Source: Chthoniobacteraceae bacterium (lineage in GTDB: Bacteria; Verrucomicrobiota; Verrucomicrobiia; Chthoniobacterales; Chthoniobacteraceae). Taken from it: 64,000 bases of DNA. The position numbers and the translations under genes are program-made. Below the pieces are notes generated by a model, which was not told the origin of the DNA, searched no databases, and saw only the letters and a program-made list of their open reading frames with translations. Of this stretch, positions 41,501 to 50,261 are shown one piece after another (the stretch's first letter is position 1; each line of letters opens with the position of its first letter). The stretch covers positions 1-64,000 of the forward strand of contig CANJNZ010000011.1 of NCBI GenBank assembly GCA_947476045.1, written 5' to 3'.

Positions 41501-41814
41501 TGCTCCAGGAGCGCCGGCAGTTTTGCCAAAATCCGCCACGGAAGCACTTCACGATCGAAGTCCCTGCCTGGCTCCGAACCATGCAATACAGCTTCGAAAA
41601 GTTTGGATACGAAACCAGCGGGAAAATGAAAGGCGATGTTCGCCGCAACGCCGAGACGCCCGGCAAGGGCAAAGCTGAGCCAGCGTTTCATGCCCAGGCT
41701 TTGCACGATGACTGGCTCGGGCGTCAGCGGAGGCAGGGGGTGGGCGCTCTGCACTTTGGCAAGCGCATCGGCGAGCGAATCGAGGGAGTTTCCGCGGTGG
41801 ATGGTCAGCGCCAT
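38590..41814 (-). CDS. recC: Exodeoxyribonuclease V subunit gamma
   Basis: RecC subunit, which holds RecB and RecD together and in E. coli reads Chi. The 1074-aa protein starts at the ATG at 41814 (MALTIHRGNSLDSLADAL). Recognisable segments are VIVQSLGMKRWLSFALA, the FGAASLGPFFFKALSEAA region, PREVLVMMPDVEAYAPFIEAVF, GRVTFCSMKPMRSIPHRVIALLGLNGDKFPR and the C-terminal YFFGHE. Nothing here allows its Chi sequence to be predicted. recB begins within its stop codon. corA lies upstream with 16 bases between. Confidence 0.93.
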   Translation of the reverse strand: MALTIHRGNSLDSLADALAKVQSAHPLPPLTPEPVIVQSLGMKRWLSFALAGRLGVAANIAFHFPAGFVSKLFEAVLHGSEPGRDFDREVLPWRILAKLPALLEQPAFAELHRYLEGENRDLKSFQLSSQIARVFDRYLAYRPEMILEWERGKDSEWQPVLWRTISGGGLHAPALFEQFQKSISKCAEKLPARFSIFGAASLGPFFFKALSEAAHYTEAHLFLFTPTPEYWGDISPEKTNARLRRKSPAAAAHREQGHALLASFGKVGRDFFDAVADVTGALELDYFTSPAGDTALARIQRDIFELNDRTPPEAEKHSFLSDDESIQLHATHSPLREIEILHDRMLAWFERGIAPREVLVMMPDVEAYAPFIEAVFSTPESEQTRIPFSIADRAAARENIVAQAFLALLSLAGSRLTAPDVLSLLDIAPIRRRFDLDETSLVTLRDWTARAGIRWGRDAAHREEFGVPAFAQNSWQHGLDRLLLGFAMPGDGATLFENILPEPVAEGSAAVLLGSFAAFTDTLFKTLGSLATPRTAAEWAPTLHGMLQTFIAQDDEFLEDLGEVSAHLDALAKHTALAGHTAQLPLSIIRAHLNTVLAGTDRAGTGFLSGRVTFCSMKPMRSIPHRVIALLGLNGDKFPRRDSAPQFDLVARLPKAGDRSTRDDDRQIFIESILAARDVLHLSHVGLSQTDNAPLPPSPIVAELLNHLDMVFIAHGDTKPSQIATITHPLQGFSPRAFTIPRFSYSRENAHACEIASASRELRGPLFSTPLPVPEISRTITLDALSGCLVHPAKFFAKVQGIRLPAEESEASDSEPFTLAGIGKYQLTKTLTDAALAGKPSGATEQIQRASGALPPAYPGLDIFRTADAAAHQFADRIRIVAPGPPLPPLGVTALVDDWRISATFSEARTTGLLHARPSSLKAKDFLKAWLAHLVLCASAPANIEKRTAVIGLKQKNSTEEWQFTPVADPAALLRDILAFYTAAHCEPVRLFPACALEFAETKPPKSPLDKAMMKWSSDFEGARTEGDDDWNDYFFGHEEQPLDGSFEKWAVKIFAPLLANRAKLDVPTPPIRR

Positions 41815-41830
41815 GCCTTGGTAATGAATC

Positions 41831-42916
41831 TCAGAGCCATTTCTTCCTTTTGAAGAAGATGATCTGGCAGATGGAGATGACGGCCATGATGGAGATGACG
41901 GTGAGGTAGCCGTATTTCCAGTGAATCTCTGGCATATTGGTTGGTGCGGGGGAGCCGTCAGCGGTCGTGTTTTGGAAGTTCATGCCGTAGAGGCCGACGA
42001 CGAAGGTGAGCGGGATGAAAATGGACGACATCACGGTGAGCACGCGCATGGTTTCATTCGTGCGGAGGCTCACGCTGCTGAGGTAAAGTTCGACGAGGCC
42101 GGTGGCGACATCGCGGTAGGACTCGATGAGGTCCATGATCTGCACGGTGTGGTCGTAGAGATCGCGGAGGAAGACTTTTGTTTCTGGCTGCACGATGGTG
42201 CTGTCGCTGTGGAGGAGGGCGCTCACGACATCGCGCTCGGGCCACACGAAACGCCGGAGTTGCATGAGCGAGCGCTTCAATCCGTGGAGTTGTGCAACGG
42301 TGTTTTTGCCGGGTTTTTCCAGCACGTCCTCCTCGATCTCTTCGAGTGTCTCACCCACTTTTTCCAGCACAGGGAAACAGTGATCTACAATGGAATCGAG
42401 CAGTGCGTAGGCGAGATAGTCCGCGCCCAGTTTGCGAATGTAGCCGCCGCCGCCGCGGATGCGCTCGCGGACGGGTGTGAATACATCGTCGTTGTCGTCC
42501 TCCTGGATGCTGATGAGGAGATTGTGCCCGATGAAAATACTGACCTGCTCTCCGCAGAGGCAGCTTTCCTTGTCGTGGTAGATCATCTGCGCGATGACGA
42601 AAAGATGAGCGCCATAGGGCTCAAGTTTCGGGCGCTGGCCGACGTTGAGCACGTCTTCGAGTGCAAGCGGATGGAGTCCATATTTTTCACCGAGAGCCCT
42701 GAGTGCACCTACGTCGCCAAGGCCGTTCATTTCGATCCATCGGATTTTTCCGTCGTCCGCTGGTAGCGGGAGATCAGCGACGCCCGCTGGTTTGCGCTCG
42801 GTTACTCCAGATTCGCAGTATTCTGTGACGTGAAAAACTGGTGACTGCGCCTCGGGCGGTGGCGTGGTGAGCGAGGCGGGCGCGCTGCCGGGGCGGGAGT
42901 ATTTTCGTTTGAACAT
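41831..42916 (-). CDS. corA: Magnesium/cobalt transporter CorA
   Basis: Pentameric inner-membrane Mg2+ channel. The 361-aa protein has a long acidic cytoplasmic domain (IRWIEMNGLGDVGALRALGEKYGLHPLALEDVLN) and two C-terminal transmembrane helices. The first ends in the signature YGMNF (near residue 319), and the protein finishes with a basic tail (FKRKKWL). The cytoplasmic part shows LIESYRDVATGLVELYLSSVSLRTNETMRVLTVMSSIFIPLTF. It is upstream of recC and divergent to hslO, with a 111-base spacer. Confidence 0.95.
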   Translation of the reverse strand: MFKRKYSRPGSAPASLTTPPPEAQSPVFHVTEYCESGVTERKPAGVADLPLPADDGKIRWIEMNGLGDVGALRALGEKYGLHPLALEDVLNVGQRPKLEPYGAHLFVIAQMIYHDKESCLCGEQVSIFIGHNLLISIQEDDNDDVFTPVRERIRGGGGYIRKLGADYLAYALLDSIVDHCFPVLEKVGETLEEIEEDVLEKPGKNTVAQLHGLKRSLMQLRRFVWPERDVVSALLHSDSTIVQPETKVFLRDLYDHTVQIMDLIESYRDVATGLVELYLSSVSLRTNETMRVLTVMSSIFIPLTFVVGLYGMNFQNTTADGSPAPTNMPEIHWKYGYLTVISIMAVISICQIIFFKRKKWL

Positions 42917-43027
42917 GGGCGCGCTTTAGCGTCTGCGCAGGCGGTGTGCGAGCGGACAGTTGTGAAAGATTTTACACAAAGCAGGACGGGCTTCCCGTCG
43001 GCGCGGTGCTGTGAGTAGGTTGAAACT

Positions 43028-43813
43028 ATGAGCGAAGAAAACGAACCACCACAAGGTCTGGAAGTGCGCACGTATTTTGTCCGCGAACGGAATGCGCTCG
43101 TGGCTCGCGCCGACTTTGGCGAGATGTATGTGGATTACTATCTCCACCAAAGCACTCTCGGGCACCGTCCTGCGCCGGGGCCGGATGCGATGCTGAAGGA
43201 TGCGCTCGCCGCGCTCACGCTGCACTGTGCATCGCGTCCGTGGAATGAGACGACGGCATGGACGATCCATTTCGCCGACCCGCTCGTGAATTTATTCGTT
43301 ACCGGCGATAACAATCGCGGTGCGGTCGTCGGCCAGCTTTTCACGGACAATGTGAAGCGCGACGGGCGCAGTGTTTTCATCAGTGATGTGCTGCGTGGCA
43401 CGGGGCAGCCACGACGGAGCATCGTGGAATTGCGCGACGCCGATGTGTTTCTCGCGGTCGAGCGATACTACGAGCAGAGTGAGCAGTCGCCTGCGCGGCT
43501 CTTCCGGCATGGCGATGAGGATTTCGTGATGGTGAGTGCGCACCCGGATTGCGATCTCGCGTGGTTCGAGGCGCTGGACGAGGAGGCGATTCGCACGATC
43601 GATCAAAAGGAACAGCTCAGCCTGCTGGAGAAGCGTTTTTACCGATGGGACTGCGGCTGCAACGAACAGCGCATGATGCAAGTGCTCGCTCCCACTTTCC
43701 GACAGGAACCGGCGGATTTGTTCGGACCCGATGAAGTCCTGCGCATGAGTTGCCCGCGCTGCGGTGCGTGGTATGCCATCACGCGCGAGGCGATGGAAGC
43801 TTACGTGAAATGA
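43028..43813 (+). CDS. hslO: Redox-regulated chaperone Hsp33
   Basis: Cytosolic holdase switched on by oxidation of a zinc-bound Cys cluster. The 261-aa protein has the Hsp33 core (LVNLFVTGDNNRGAVVGQLFT, GQPRRSIVEL) and the C-terminal zinc motif C-x-C ... C-x2-C (DCGCNEQRM, then SCPRCG), so the redox switch looks intact. Similarity in the core is moderate; the Cys pattern and length support the call. Its stop overlaps the start of tcdA (ATGA). Confidence 0.88.
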   Translation: MSEENEPPQGLEVRTYFVRERNALVARADFGEMYVDYYLHQSTLGHRPAPGPDAMLKDALAALTLHCASRPWNETTAWTIHFADPLVNLFVTGDNNRGAVVGQLFTDNVKRDGRSVFISDVLRGTGQPRRSIVELRDADVFLAVERYYEQSEQSPARLFRHGDEDFVMVSAHPDCDLAWFEALDEEAIRTIDQKEQLSLLEKRFYRWDCGCNEQRMMQVLAPTFRQEPADLFGPDEVLRMSCPRCGAWYAITREAMEAYVK

Positions 43814-44613
43814 CGAAGGATTCTGACTACGAGGCGCGCTTTGGTGGTGTCGGGCGTCTTTTTGGAAAGAACGGACTTGAGCGACTACGCGCAGCGCATG
43901 TGTGCGTCATCGGCGTCGGCGGTGTCGGCGCGTGGACGGTCGAGGCGCTTGCTCGCTCAGGGATTGGTGCGCTTACGCTCGTAGATGCAGACGACGTGTG
44001 CGTGACAAACATCAACCGTCAACTCCCCGCGCTCGATGGAAATGTCGGGCGCCCCAAAGTCGCCGTCCTCGCCGAACGCGTGCGCCTCATCGCGCCGGAA
44101 TGTCGTGTCGTGGAAGTGATGGAGTTTTACACCCGCACCAACGCCGCTGAACTGCTCGCCCCCGCGTTCGATTTCGTTGTGGACGCCGTGGATCGCATGA
44201 GCATCAAAGCCCACCTCATCCACACCTGCCGCAGCTTCGGGCGAAATGTGATCACGTGCGGCGCGGCGGGCGGGAAGCGCGATGCCACCCTCGTGCGCGC
44301 TGTGGATCTCGGCCTTGCCGGAAAAGACGAACTCCTCCGCCAAGTCCGCCGTGAACTCCGCCGCGAACACGGCTGGCCGCAAGGCACCTCAAAAATCCCG
44401 TCGCCCATGGGCGTGCCTTGCGTCTATTCGCCCGAGCCCCCGATGTATCCCCGCGCAGACGGCACCTGCTCTGTGGAGCCCGAAGCGGGCGAAAGCCTCC
44501 GCATGGATTGCGCCAGCGGCTACGGCGCCGCCACCTTCGTCACCGGCGTCTTCGGCTTCATCGCAGCCGGTGAAGTCGTGAGGAGGCTGGCCGATGTTTC
44601 AGCACTGGCCTGA
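43810..44613 (+). CDS. tcdA: tRNA threonylcarbamoyladenosine dehydratase
   Basis: E1-like ATP-dependent enzyme that cyclises t6A37 of tRNA to ct6A. The start is the ATG at 43810, overlapping hslO; the frame extends upstream into hslO but gives no homologous sequence. The 267-aa protein has the nucleotide-binding VCVIGVGGVGAWTVEALARSGIG, LVDADDVCVTNINRQ, and FVVDAVDRMSIKAHLI with the conserved Asp. The end GYGAATFVTGVFGFIAAGEVVRRL is typical. A ThiF/MoeB role is less likely, given the TcdA-type RFGGVGRLFG opening. Confidence 0.93.
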   Translation: MTKDSDYEARFGGVGRLFGKNGLERLRAAHVCVIGVGGVGAWTVEALARSGIGALTLVDADDVCVTNINRQLPALDGNVGRPKVAVLAERVRLIAPECRVVEVMEFYTRTNAAELLAPAFDFVVDAVDRMSIKAHLIHTCRSFGRNVITCGAAGGKRDATLVRAVDLGLAGKDELLRQVRRELRREHGWPQGTSKIPSPMGVPCVYSPEPPMYPRADGTCSVEPEAGESLRMDCASGYGAATFVTGVFGFIAAGEVVRRLADVSALA

Positions 44614-44630
44614 TGGTGCGCGCGGTAGTT

Positions 44631-45212
44631 CTATTTTGAATCGCTGCGCAGGAGATGTTCGCTGATTCGTTTTGTGCCGGATGGGATTAAACGTCCGTCT
44701 TTGTCGTAGGTGAGTTGGATGACCCAGTCGAAAGTGTCATCGGGCCATTTGCCGCCGGGCAGGAGACTTTCGGGATTCGCTCCGAGCGCGCGGATAAGTC
44801 CTGGAAGCTCATGGTGCCGCCAGCAGATGAGGACGGTTTTGTTTTTCTGTCTGCTGCGAATTTCCTCCGCGAATTGCGGGATCTGATTGTTGCCGAAACT
44901 GGTATCGGTTTGCAGGCTCATCGCCTTTGCAAGCGGGGCGACGGTGAGGCGCGGGCGCTGGCTCTCCGAGGAATCCGCAGCGGCGAAAATCTTATCAATG
45001 TGCAGTGGCTTTGAGTTCACCGAGAAGGTTCGAAAATAGCGCTCGTAGGCTTTTGCTCGCTCGTTGCCACTTGATGAGAGGCCGCGGTCAATCAATGGTT
45101 TTTCAGCGTGGCGAATGATCAGCAAGGTGGCTCCTTTTGGCCCGTCTTGGGCAGATGCAGGAAGTGCGTTAGTGATGGCGGACAGGAGGATGGCGATGAG
45201 TATATGGCGCAT
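44631..45212 (-). CDS. Exported histidine phosphatase-superfamily protein
   Basis: A 193-aa protein with a signal peptide (MRHILIAILLSAITNALPASAQ) and the catalytic RHAEKP motif of the histidine phosphatase (phosphoglycerate mutase-like) superfamily, followed by LSSSGNERAKAYERYF. A later His in CWRHHELPGLIRAL would complete the catalytic pocket. The export signal points to a periplasmic phosphatase, but no substrate can be inferred. It is convergent with tcdA and co-directional with yraN. Confidence 0.8.
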   Translation of the reverse strand: MRHILIAILLSAITNALPASAQDGPKGATLLIIRHAEKPLIDRGLSSSGNERAKAYERYFRTFSVNSKPLHIDKIFAAADSSESQRPRLTVAPLAKAMSLQTDTSFGNNQIPQFAEEIRSRQKNKTVLICWRHHELPGLIRALGANPESLLPGGKWPDDTFDWVIQLTYDKDGRLIPSGTKRISEHLLRSDSK

Positions 45213-45257
45213 GGTGTGATGATGAGTGGAGCGGGGTAATGCTGGCGTTTGAACGTG

Positions 45258-45707
45258 CTATTTCTTGCGGTTTTCCGGGAGGCAGAAGGCGGCTTTCATT
45301 TGATTGATGTGGGGTTCTTCGCCGTCGCCGATGATGATTTCGATGATGTCGAAGCGGTAGTTGACGTCTTGCCGGTCGAGCAGGCGAATCCAGCGGCGCG
45401 CTCCTCGGGCGATGAGTTCTTCCTTGTCGCGCGTGACGGCGTCGGCGGGGCGGCCCCAGCCTTCCTGGCTGCGCGTTTTTACTTCGGCGAAGACGAGTTC
45501 GTTGGTGGTGGTGTCGCGGCAGACGATGTCCACTTCGCCGCCGGCTTTGGGGCGGAAGTTTTTGCAGAGGATCTTGTGGCCGTTTTTGCGGAGGAATTTC
45601 GCGGCGAGTTTTTCGCCACGGCGTCCGAGCGCATGGCGAGGGTCAGAGCCCGAGCGCGGCTTGCTGGACGGGGAGAAAAGATCGGCGATGAATTGGACAA
45701 GGCCCAT
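45258..45707 (-). CDS. yraN: UPF0102 (YraN) family nuclease-like protein
   Basis: A 149-aa member of the UPF0102 family, a restriction-endonuclease-like fold. The conserved [29 protein letters not shown] (with the D ... E-x-K layout continuing in [10 protein letters not shown]) and the following Arg-Arg segment are present. Normally it follows rnhB directly; here it follows only a 3' fragment of rnhB, because the PSD1/DUF1501 pair has separated the two genes. A truncated copy of its own 5' end remains at 50172-50261. Confidence 0.92.
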   Translation of the reverse strand: MGLVQFIADLFSPSSKPRSGSDPRHALGRRGEKLAAKFLRKNGHKILCKNFRPKAGGEVDIVCRDTTTNELVFAEVKTRSQEGWGRPADAVTRDKEELIARGARRWIRLLDRQDVNYRFDIIEIIIGDGEEPHINQMKAAFCLPENRKK

Positions 45708-45796
45708 GTTGGCGGAATGCGGCGAGGTGTTGTGGTGAATCGAGTTCTAGCATGATGCGGTCGCGTGTCACCTTCGCGATGATGCTGGCTGTGGCG
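45618..45796. repeat. Direct repeat, copy A (rnhB-yraN junction)
   Basis: 179 bases matching copy B at 50172-50395 with about ten substitutions by hand count and one 45-base deletion. The copy spans the 5' end of yraN and the 3' end of rnhB. It forms the left border of the PSD1/DUF1501 insertion. Confidence 0.92.
45643..45796 (-). pseudogene. rnhB: 3' fragment of rnhB
   Basis: The minus-strand frame ending with TGA at 45643 encodes [18 protein letters not shown], then [30 protein letters not shown], nearly identical to the end of the full rnhB at 50158-50808. Fifteen residues, [15 protein letters not shown] in the intact gene, are deleted in frame. They belong to the most conserved C-terminal part of RNase HII. 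Upstream of ASIIAK the resemblance stops. This is a non-functional remnant that preserves the ancestral rnhB-yraN overlap. Confidence 0.9.
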
Positions 45797-45873
45797 GCTG
45801 AGGTGGCAGGTCGAAAAAACTCCTCGGAATGGGGAGTGGCATCCACGGGCGGTATCGTGCAAAATGTTTCCTC

Positions 45874-48678
45874 GTGAAGTCCGCAACTCTACATTTTATC
45901 CCGATTGTCCTCGCGGTTTCCGCGTGCGCGGCAGCGTGCGGCGCGGGGGCTGCCACGACAGAGGCGGTGGATTTTGAAAAACAGATCAAGCCGCTGCTGG
46001 AGGATCGCTGCTACGATTGCCACGGGGAGGACAAACAGAAGAGCAGGATGCGGCTGGATACGGTGGTGGGAATTTTGCGCGGCGGAGAATCGGGAGAGCC
46101 GTTGTTTCTCAAAGGCAGGAGCGCCGATAGCCACATCATCAAGAAAGTGACAGCGGAGAATAGAAAGGAGCGGATGCCGCCGAAGGGCGACCCGCTCACT
46201 GCGGAGCAGATCGCGTTGCTGCGTGCGTGGATCGATCAGGGCGCGAAGATGCCGGGGGCCGAGGTGGCGGAGGCTTCGCTGCGAATGAAGACGGATCATT
46301 GGTCGTTTCAGCCGGTGAAGCGCCCCGCAGTGCCGAAGAGCGGAGATGCCTTTGTGCGTGGGGAGATTGACGAGTTCGTGCTGGCGAAGCTGCGCGAAAA
46401 GCGGCTGGCACCTTCACCCGCCGCGGACAGGGCTACGCTCATCCGCCGCCTGTATCTCGTAATGCACGGGATGCCGCCGACGCCGCAAGAGGTGGACGAT
46501 TTTCTGAAAGACGCGCGGCCTGATGCGTATGAGCGGCTGGTGGATCGCGTGCTCGCGAGTCCGCGTTATGGCGAGCGATGGGCGCGGCATTGGATGGATG
46601 TTGTGCGGTATGCGGACACGAATGGCTTCGAGACGAATCGCGAGCGGAAGACGGCGTATCCTTACCGCGACTACATCATCGAGTCGCTGAACGCCGACAA
46701 ACCCTACGACGTATTTATTAAAGAGCAGATCGCGGGTGATGCGGCTGGCGTGGATGCGGCGACCGGATTCCTCGTGGCGGGGCCGTATGACATCGTGAAA
46801 AGCCCGGACATCAATCTCACGCTCGCGCAGAGGCAGGACGAACTGGCGGACATGGTGAACACGACAGGAACGGCGTTCCTCGGTCTCACGATGGGCTGCG
46901 CACGCTGCCACAATCACAAGTTCGACCCTATTTTGCAAAAGGACTTCTATTCGATGCAGGCGGTGTTTGCCGGGGTGAATCACGGAGAGCGTGCGCTGCG
47001 GACGAAGCCGGGTCCAGGTGCGGAAAAGGAATTGGCGGCGTTGAAGGCCGCAGAGGCGGCGAGGAGCGCGGAACTGGAAACTTTCCGCAACAAGGCGGCG
47101 GCGGGCGGAGCCTCGGGCGATGGAAAATCTTTGCGTCCGCCGGTGAATGCGAAGCTGAACGAGGAGACATTCCCGTCGGTGGACGCGATGGCGGTGAAGT
47201 TCAAGATTCTTGCGACAAACAGTGGAGAGCCCTGCATTGATGAATTGGAAATCTACGACGAAACTGGGATAAATATCGCGCCCGCCGGGAAGTCGGCCGC
47301 ATCGGGCACGCTGCCCGGATACGCGATTCACAAGCTGGAGCACATCAACGACGGCATGCAGGGCAACGGGCATAGTTGGATTTCCAGCACGCCAGGGAAT
47401 GGCTGGGTGGAAATTGATTTCCGGGAAAAAGTCCGCATTGCGCGCATCGTGTGGAGCCGCGATCGCGAGGGGCGGTTCGCCGACCGCGTCGCGACGCAAT
47501 ACAAGATTGACGCCGCTGCGGAGCCGGGGAAGTGGACGACGGTCGCGAGTTCGGATGACCGCCTGCCATTTTCCGGAAAGGAGGATTCAAACGCGTTCCT
47601 CGCAAAACTCTCCGCAAACGATGCCGCCGCTGCGCGCAAACTACAGACCGAACTTGCCGACTTGAAGCAGCGGATGAACAAACCCTCCGGCACCGGGATG
47701 GCGTGGATCGGGACGTTTTCAAAGCCGGGAACGACGAACCGGCTCTACCGGGGTGATCCGTTGCAGAAACGCGAGGTGGTCGCGCCGGATGCACTCACGG
47801 TGCTTGGCACGCTCGGCCTCGTCGTCGAAGCTCCCGAGCAGATGCGCCGCTTGAAGTTTGCAGAGTGGATTTCGAACCCCGAAAATCCGCTCACGGCGCG
47901 GGTGTTCGTCAACAGGCTCTGGCATTACATTTTTGGCAATGGGATCGTGGATACGCCGAGTGATTTTGGCGCAAACGGCAGCCGCCCGACGCATCCCGAA
48001 ATGCTCGACTGGCTGGCCGATGAGTTCGTAAAAAGCGGATGGTCCATCAAGCACATGCAACGGCTCATCCTGTTGTCCGCGACGTTCCGGCAATCCTCCG
48101 CATTGCGCGCGGATGCCGCGGCGGTGGATGCGGGCGGACGCTTCCTGTGGCGCTACACACCGCGTCGGCTCGAGGCCGAGGCGATCCGCGACAGCATGCT
48201 CGCTGTTTCCGGTGCGCTGGATTTGAAAATGGGCGGCCCTGGCTTTTACCTCATGGATGTGGTTCCCGAGAACGTGATGCACTATTTCCCGAAGGAAAAA
48301 TACACGTCCGCAGACTTCCGCCGGATGGTCTATCTCTTCCGCATCCGTGCCGCGCAGGATGGTGTCTTCGGCTCGTTCGACTGCCCCGATGGCGGTTCCG
48401 TGATGGCCAGACGCAGCCGCTCCAATACGCCGTTGCAGGCGCTCAATCTGTTCAACAGCAGCTTCATTGTGGAGCAGGCGGAGATCCTCGCGAAACGCCT
48501 GCGCACCGAGGCTGGAGATAAACCGGAGGCGGAGGCGGAACTCGCATTCCGCCTTTTCTACGGTCGCCCGCCGGATACGTTCGAGACGAACAATTCCGCC
48601 GCGCTCATCCGCGAGCACGGCATCCAGTCCTTCGCGCGCGCACTTTTCAATACAAGCGAGTTTCTCTTCGTTTTCTAG
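45874..48678 (+). CDS. PSD1-family cytochrome-type protein
   Basis: Exported protein of about 934 aa of the PSCyt1-PSCyt2(DUF1549)-PSD1(DUF1553) type. The GTG at 45874 gives a good signal sequence ([21 protein letters not shown]); the frame continues to an ATG at 45829. Heme site CYDCH starts at residue 46, followed by the PSCyt1 segment [12 protein letters not shown]1549 shows [23 protein letters not shown] and [16 protein letters not shown] discoidin-like domain (about 440-560) is inserted, then DUF1553 ([46 protein letters not shown]). It stops 3 bases before the DUF1501 gene and is transcribed opposite to rnhB/yraN. Confidence 0.9.
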   Translation: MKSATLHFIPIVLAVSACAAACGAGAATTEAVDFEKQIKPLLEDRCYDCHGEDKQKSRMRLDTVVGILRGGESGEPLFLKGRSADSHIIKKVTAENRKERMPPKGDPLTAEQIALLRAWIDQGAKMPGAEVAEASLRMKTDHWSFQPVKRPAVPKSGDAFVRGEIDEFVLAKLREKRLAPSPAADRATLIRRLYLVMHGMPPTPQEVDDFLKDARPDAYERLVDRVLASPRYGERWARHWMDVVRYADTNGFETNRERKTAYPYRDYIIESLNADKPYDVFIKEQIAGDAAGVDAATGFLVAGPYDIVKSPDINLTLAQRQDELADMVNTTGTAFLGLTMGCARCHNHKFDPILQKDFYSMQAVFAGVNHGERALRTKPGPGAEKELAALKAAEAARSAELETFRNKAAAGGASGDGKSLRPPVNAKLNEETFPSVDAMAVKFKILATNSGEPCIDELEIYDETGINIAPAGKSAASGTLPGYAIHKLEHINDGMQGNGHSWISSTPGNGWVEIDFREKVRIARIVWSRDREGRFADRVATQYKIDAAAEPGKWTTVASSDDRLPFSGKEDSNAFLAKLSANDAAAARKLQTELADLKQRMNKPSGTGMAWIGTFSKPGTTNRLYRGDPLQKREVVAPDALTVLGTLGLVVEAPEQMRRLKFAEWISNPENPLTARVFVNRLWHYIFGNGIVDTPSDFGANGSRPTHPEMLDWLADEFVKSGWSIKHMQRLILLSATFRQSSALRADAAAVDAGGRFLWRYTPRRLEAEAIRDSMLAVSGALDLKMGGPGFYLMDVVPENVMHYFPKEKYTSADFRRMVYLFRIRAAQDGVFGSFDCPDGGSVMARRSRSNTPLQALNLFNSSFIVEQAEILAKRLRTEAGDKPEAEAELAFRLFYGRPPDTFETNNSAALIREHGIQSFARALFNTSEFLFVF

Positions 48679-48681
48679 GCC

Positions 48682-50148
48682 ATGCATCCATTTCTCAGCC
48701 GGCGAAATTTCCTCTCCCACACCGCCACCGGACTTGGCGGCATCGCCCTTGCGCATTTGCTCGGACGGGATCGCGTGCTCGCCTCGGGCGCGCCCATCCG
48801 GCCCGACATCAATTCTGCAAACCCGAACGCACCGCGCCTGCCGCATTTCCCCGGCAAGGCGAAACGCGTGCTCATGATCTTCTGCTCCGGCGCGGTCAGC
48901 CAGATGGACACGTTTGATTACAAGCCCGAACTGATCAAACGCCACGGCCAGCCGATGCCCGGCGGCAACAAGCTCATCACCTTCCAGGGCGAGCAGGGCA
49001 ATTTGAACAAGAGCCCCTGGGAATTCCGCCCGTATGGACAGACCGGCAAGATGATCTCCGATCTCGTCCCGCATCTCGGCGCGCTCGCCGACGACATGTG
49101 CTTCATCCATTCGCTCACGGGAAAGACGAACACCCACGGCCCTGGCGAAAATTTCATGGCCACTGGCTTCACCCTCGACGGCTTCCCCAGCATGGGCGCG
49201 TGGACTACCTACGCGCTCGGGAGCGAAAACGACACGCTGCCCGCGTATGTCGCCATCCCCGACCCGCGCGGGGCTCCGCAATCCGCCGGCAATTTTTGGG
49301 GCTGCGGATTTTTGCCCGCCGCATTTCAGGGCACCGACTTCAATGCAATCAACCCGCTCCGCAACCTCTCACGCCCGTCCGCATTTTCGCCCGCGACGGA
49401 CAAGGCCACGCGCGACTTCATCGCCACGCTCAACCGCCATCACCTTGAGCGTTTTCCCGGCGACATGGAGCTTGCCGCCCGCATCTCCAGCTACGAACTC
49501 GCCGCCCGGATGCAACTCTCCGTGCCCGAGGTGGCCGACATTTCCTCCGAGCCCGCGCACATTTTGAAAATGTATGGCGCAGACGAAGCCGGCAATCCCG
49601 TGAAGGATCTCAAGGCCCGCTATGCGCGCAACTGCATCCTAGCCCGCCGCCTCGTCGAGAAAGGCGTGCGCTTCGTCCAGCTTTTCAACGGCGCCTACCA
49701 GACCGGCGGCGAAGGCGTCAGCAATTGGGACGGACACAAGACGCTTCAGCCGCAATACACCAAGCACGGCGAAGTCATGGATCAGCCCACTGCCGCGCTC
49801 CTCGCCGACCTCAAACAGCGCGGCCTCCTCGCTGATACGCTGGTCGTCTGGTGCACGGAATTTGGACGCATGCCGACTTTTCAAAAAGGTGCGAGTGGCC
49901 GCGACCACAACCCCAACGGCTTCACCGCGTGGATGGCGGGCGCAGGTGTAAAACACGGTTTCAGCTACGGTGCCACCGACGAGTTCGGATATCAGGCCAT
50001 CGAAAACGCAGTGACCGTTTACGACTTCCACGCGACCATCCTGCAAATCCTCGGCCTCGACCACGAGCGCCTGTCCTTCTACCACAACGGCATTGAGCGT
50101 CGGCTCACGGACGTCCACGGGCACGTGATCAAGGACGTGCTGACTTAG
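48682..50148 (+). CDS. DUF1501 protein with Tat-like signal
   Basis: A 488-aa partner of the PSD1 protein, as always found paired in this group. The N-terminus has a twin-Arg leader ([23 protein letters not shown]). The DUF1501 core includes [68 protein letters not shown] and [32 protein letters not shown]. The fold resembles sulfatase/phosphatase-type metal hydrolases, but no substrate is known. It ends 24 bases before the right-hand repeat, convergent with rnhB. Confidence 0.92.
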   Translation: MHPFLSRRNFLSHTATGLGGIALAHLLGRDRVLASGAPIRPDINSANPNAPRLPHFPGKAKRVLMIFCSGAVSQMDTFDYKPELIKRHGQPMPGGNKLITFQGEQGNLNKSPWEFRPYGQTGKMISDLVPHLGALADDMCFIHSLTGKTNTHGPGENFMATGFTLDGFPSMGAWTTYALGSENDTLPAYVAIPDPRGAPQSAGNFWGCGFLPAAFQGTDFNAINPLRNLSRPSAFSPATDKATRDFIATLNRHHLERFPGDMELAARISSYELAARMQLSVPEVADISSEPAHILKMYGADEAGNPVKDLKARYARNCILARRLVEKGVRFVQLFNGAYQTGGEGVSNWDGHKTLQPQYTKHGEVMDQPTAALLADLKQRGLLADTLVVWCTEFGRMPTFQKGASGRDHNPNGFTAWMAGAGVKHGFSYGATDEFGYQAIENAVTVYDFHATILQILGLDHERLSFYHNGIERRLTDVHGHVIKDVLT

Positions 50149-50261
50149 CGCGTTTCGTCATGCCCCGGATGACGGCGTCCGAGTGCGTGGCGGGGGGCAG
50201 AGCCCGAGCGTGGCTTGCTGGACGGGGAGAAAGGATCGGCGATGAATTGGACAAGGCCCAT
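50145..50261 (-). pseudogene. yraN: 5' fragment of yraN
   Basis: A 38-codon frame beginning [20 protein letters not shown] and matching the first 30 residues of the complete yraN at 45258-45707, then diverging (HPGHDETR) and stopping. The homology ends at 50172, where the inserted DUF1501 segment begins. It is overlapped by the extended end of rnhB in another frame. It is the right-hand relic of the split rnhB-yraN operon. Confidence 0.88.

Noticed and set aside
43810-44613. E1 enzyme (MoeB/ThiF) for the ThiS-like carrier
   Set aside because: The gene has the TcdA-type opening and is coupled to hslO, 10 kb from the carrier; tRNA modification is the better call.
45829-45873. ATG at 45829 as the PSD1 start
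   Set aside because: Would place 15 polar residues before the signal peptide; the GTG at 45874 gives a normal signal sequence.
47719-49281. 520-codon frame antisense to PSD1 and DUF1501
   Set aside because: Crosses the border of two well-supported genes on the other strand and shows no domain.
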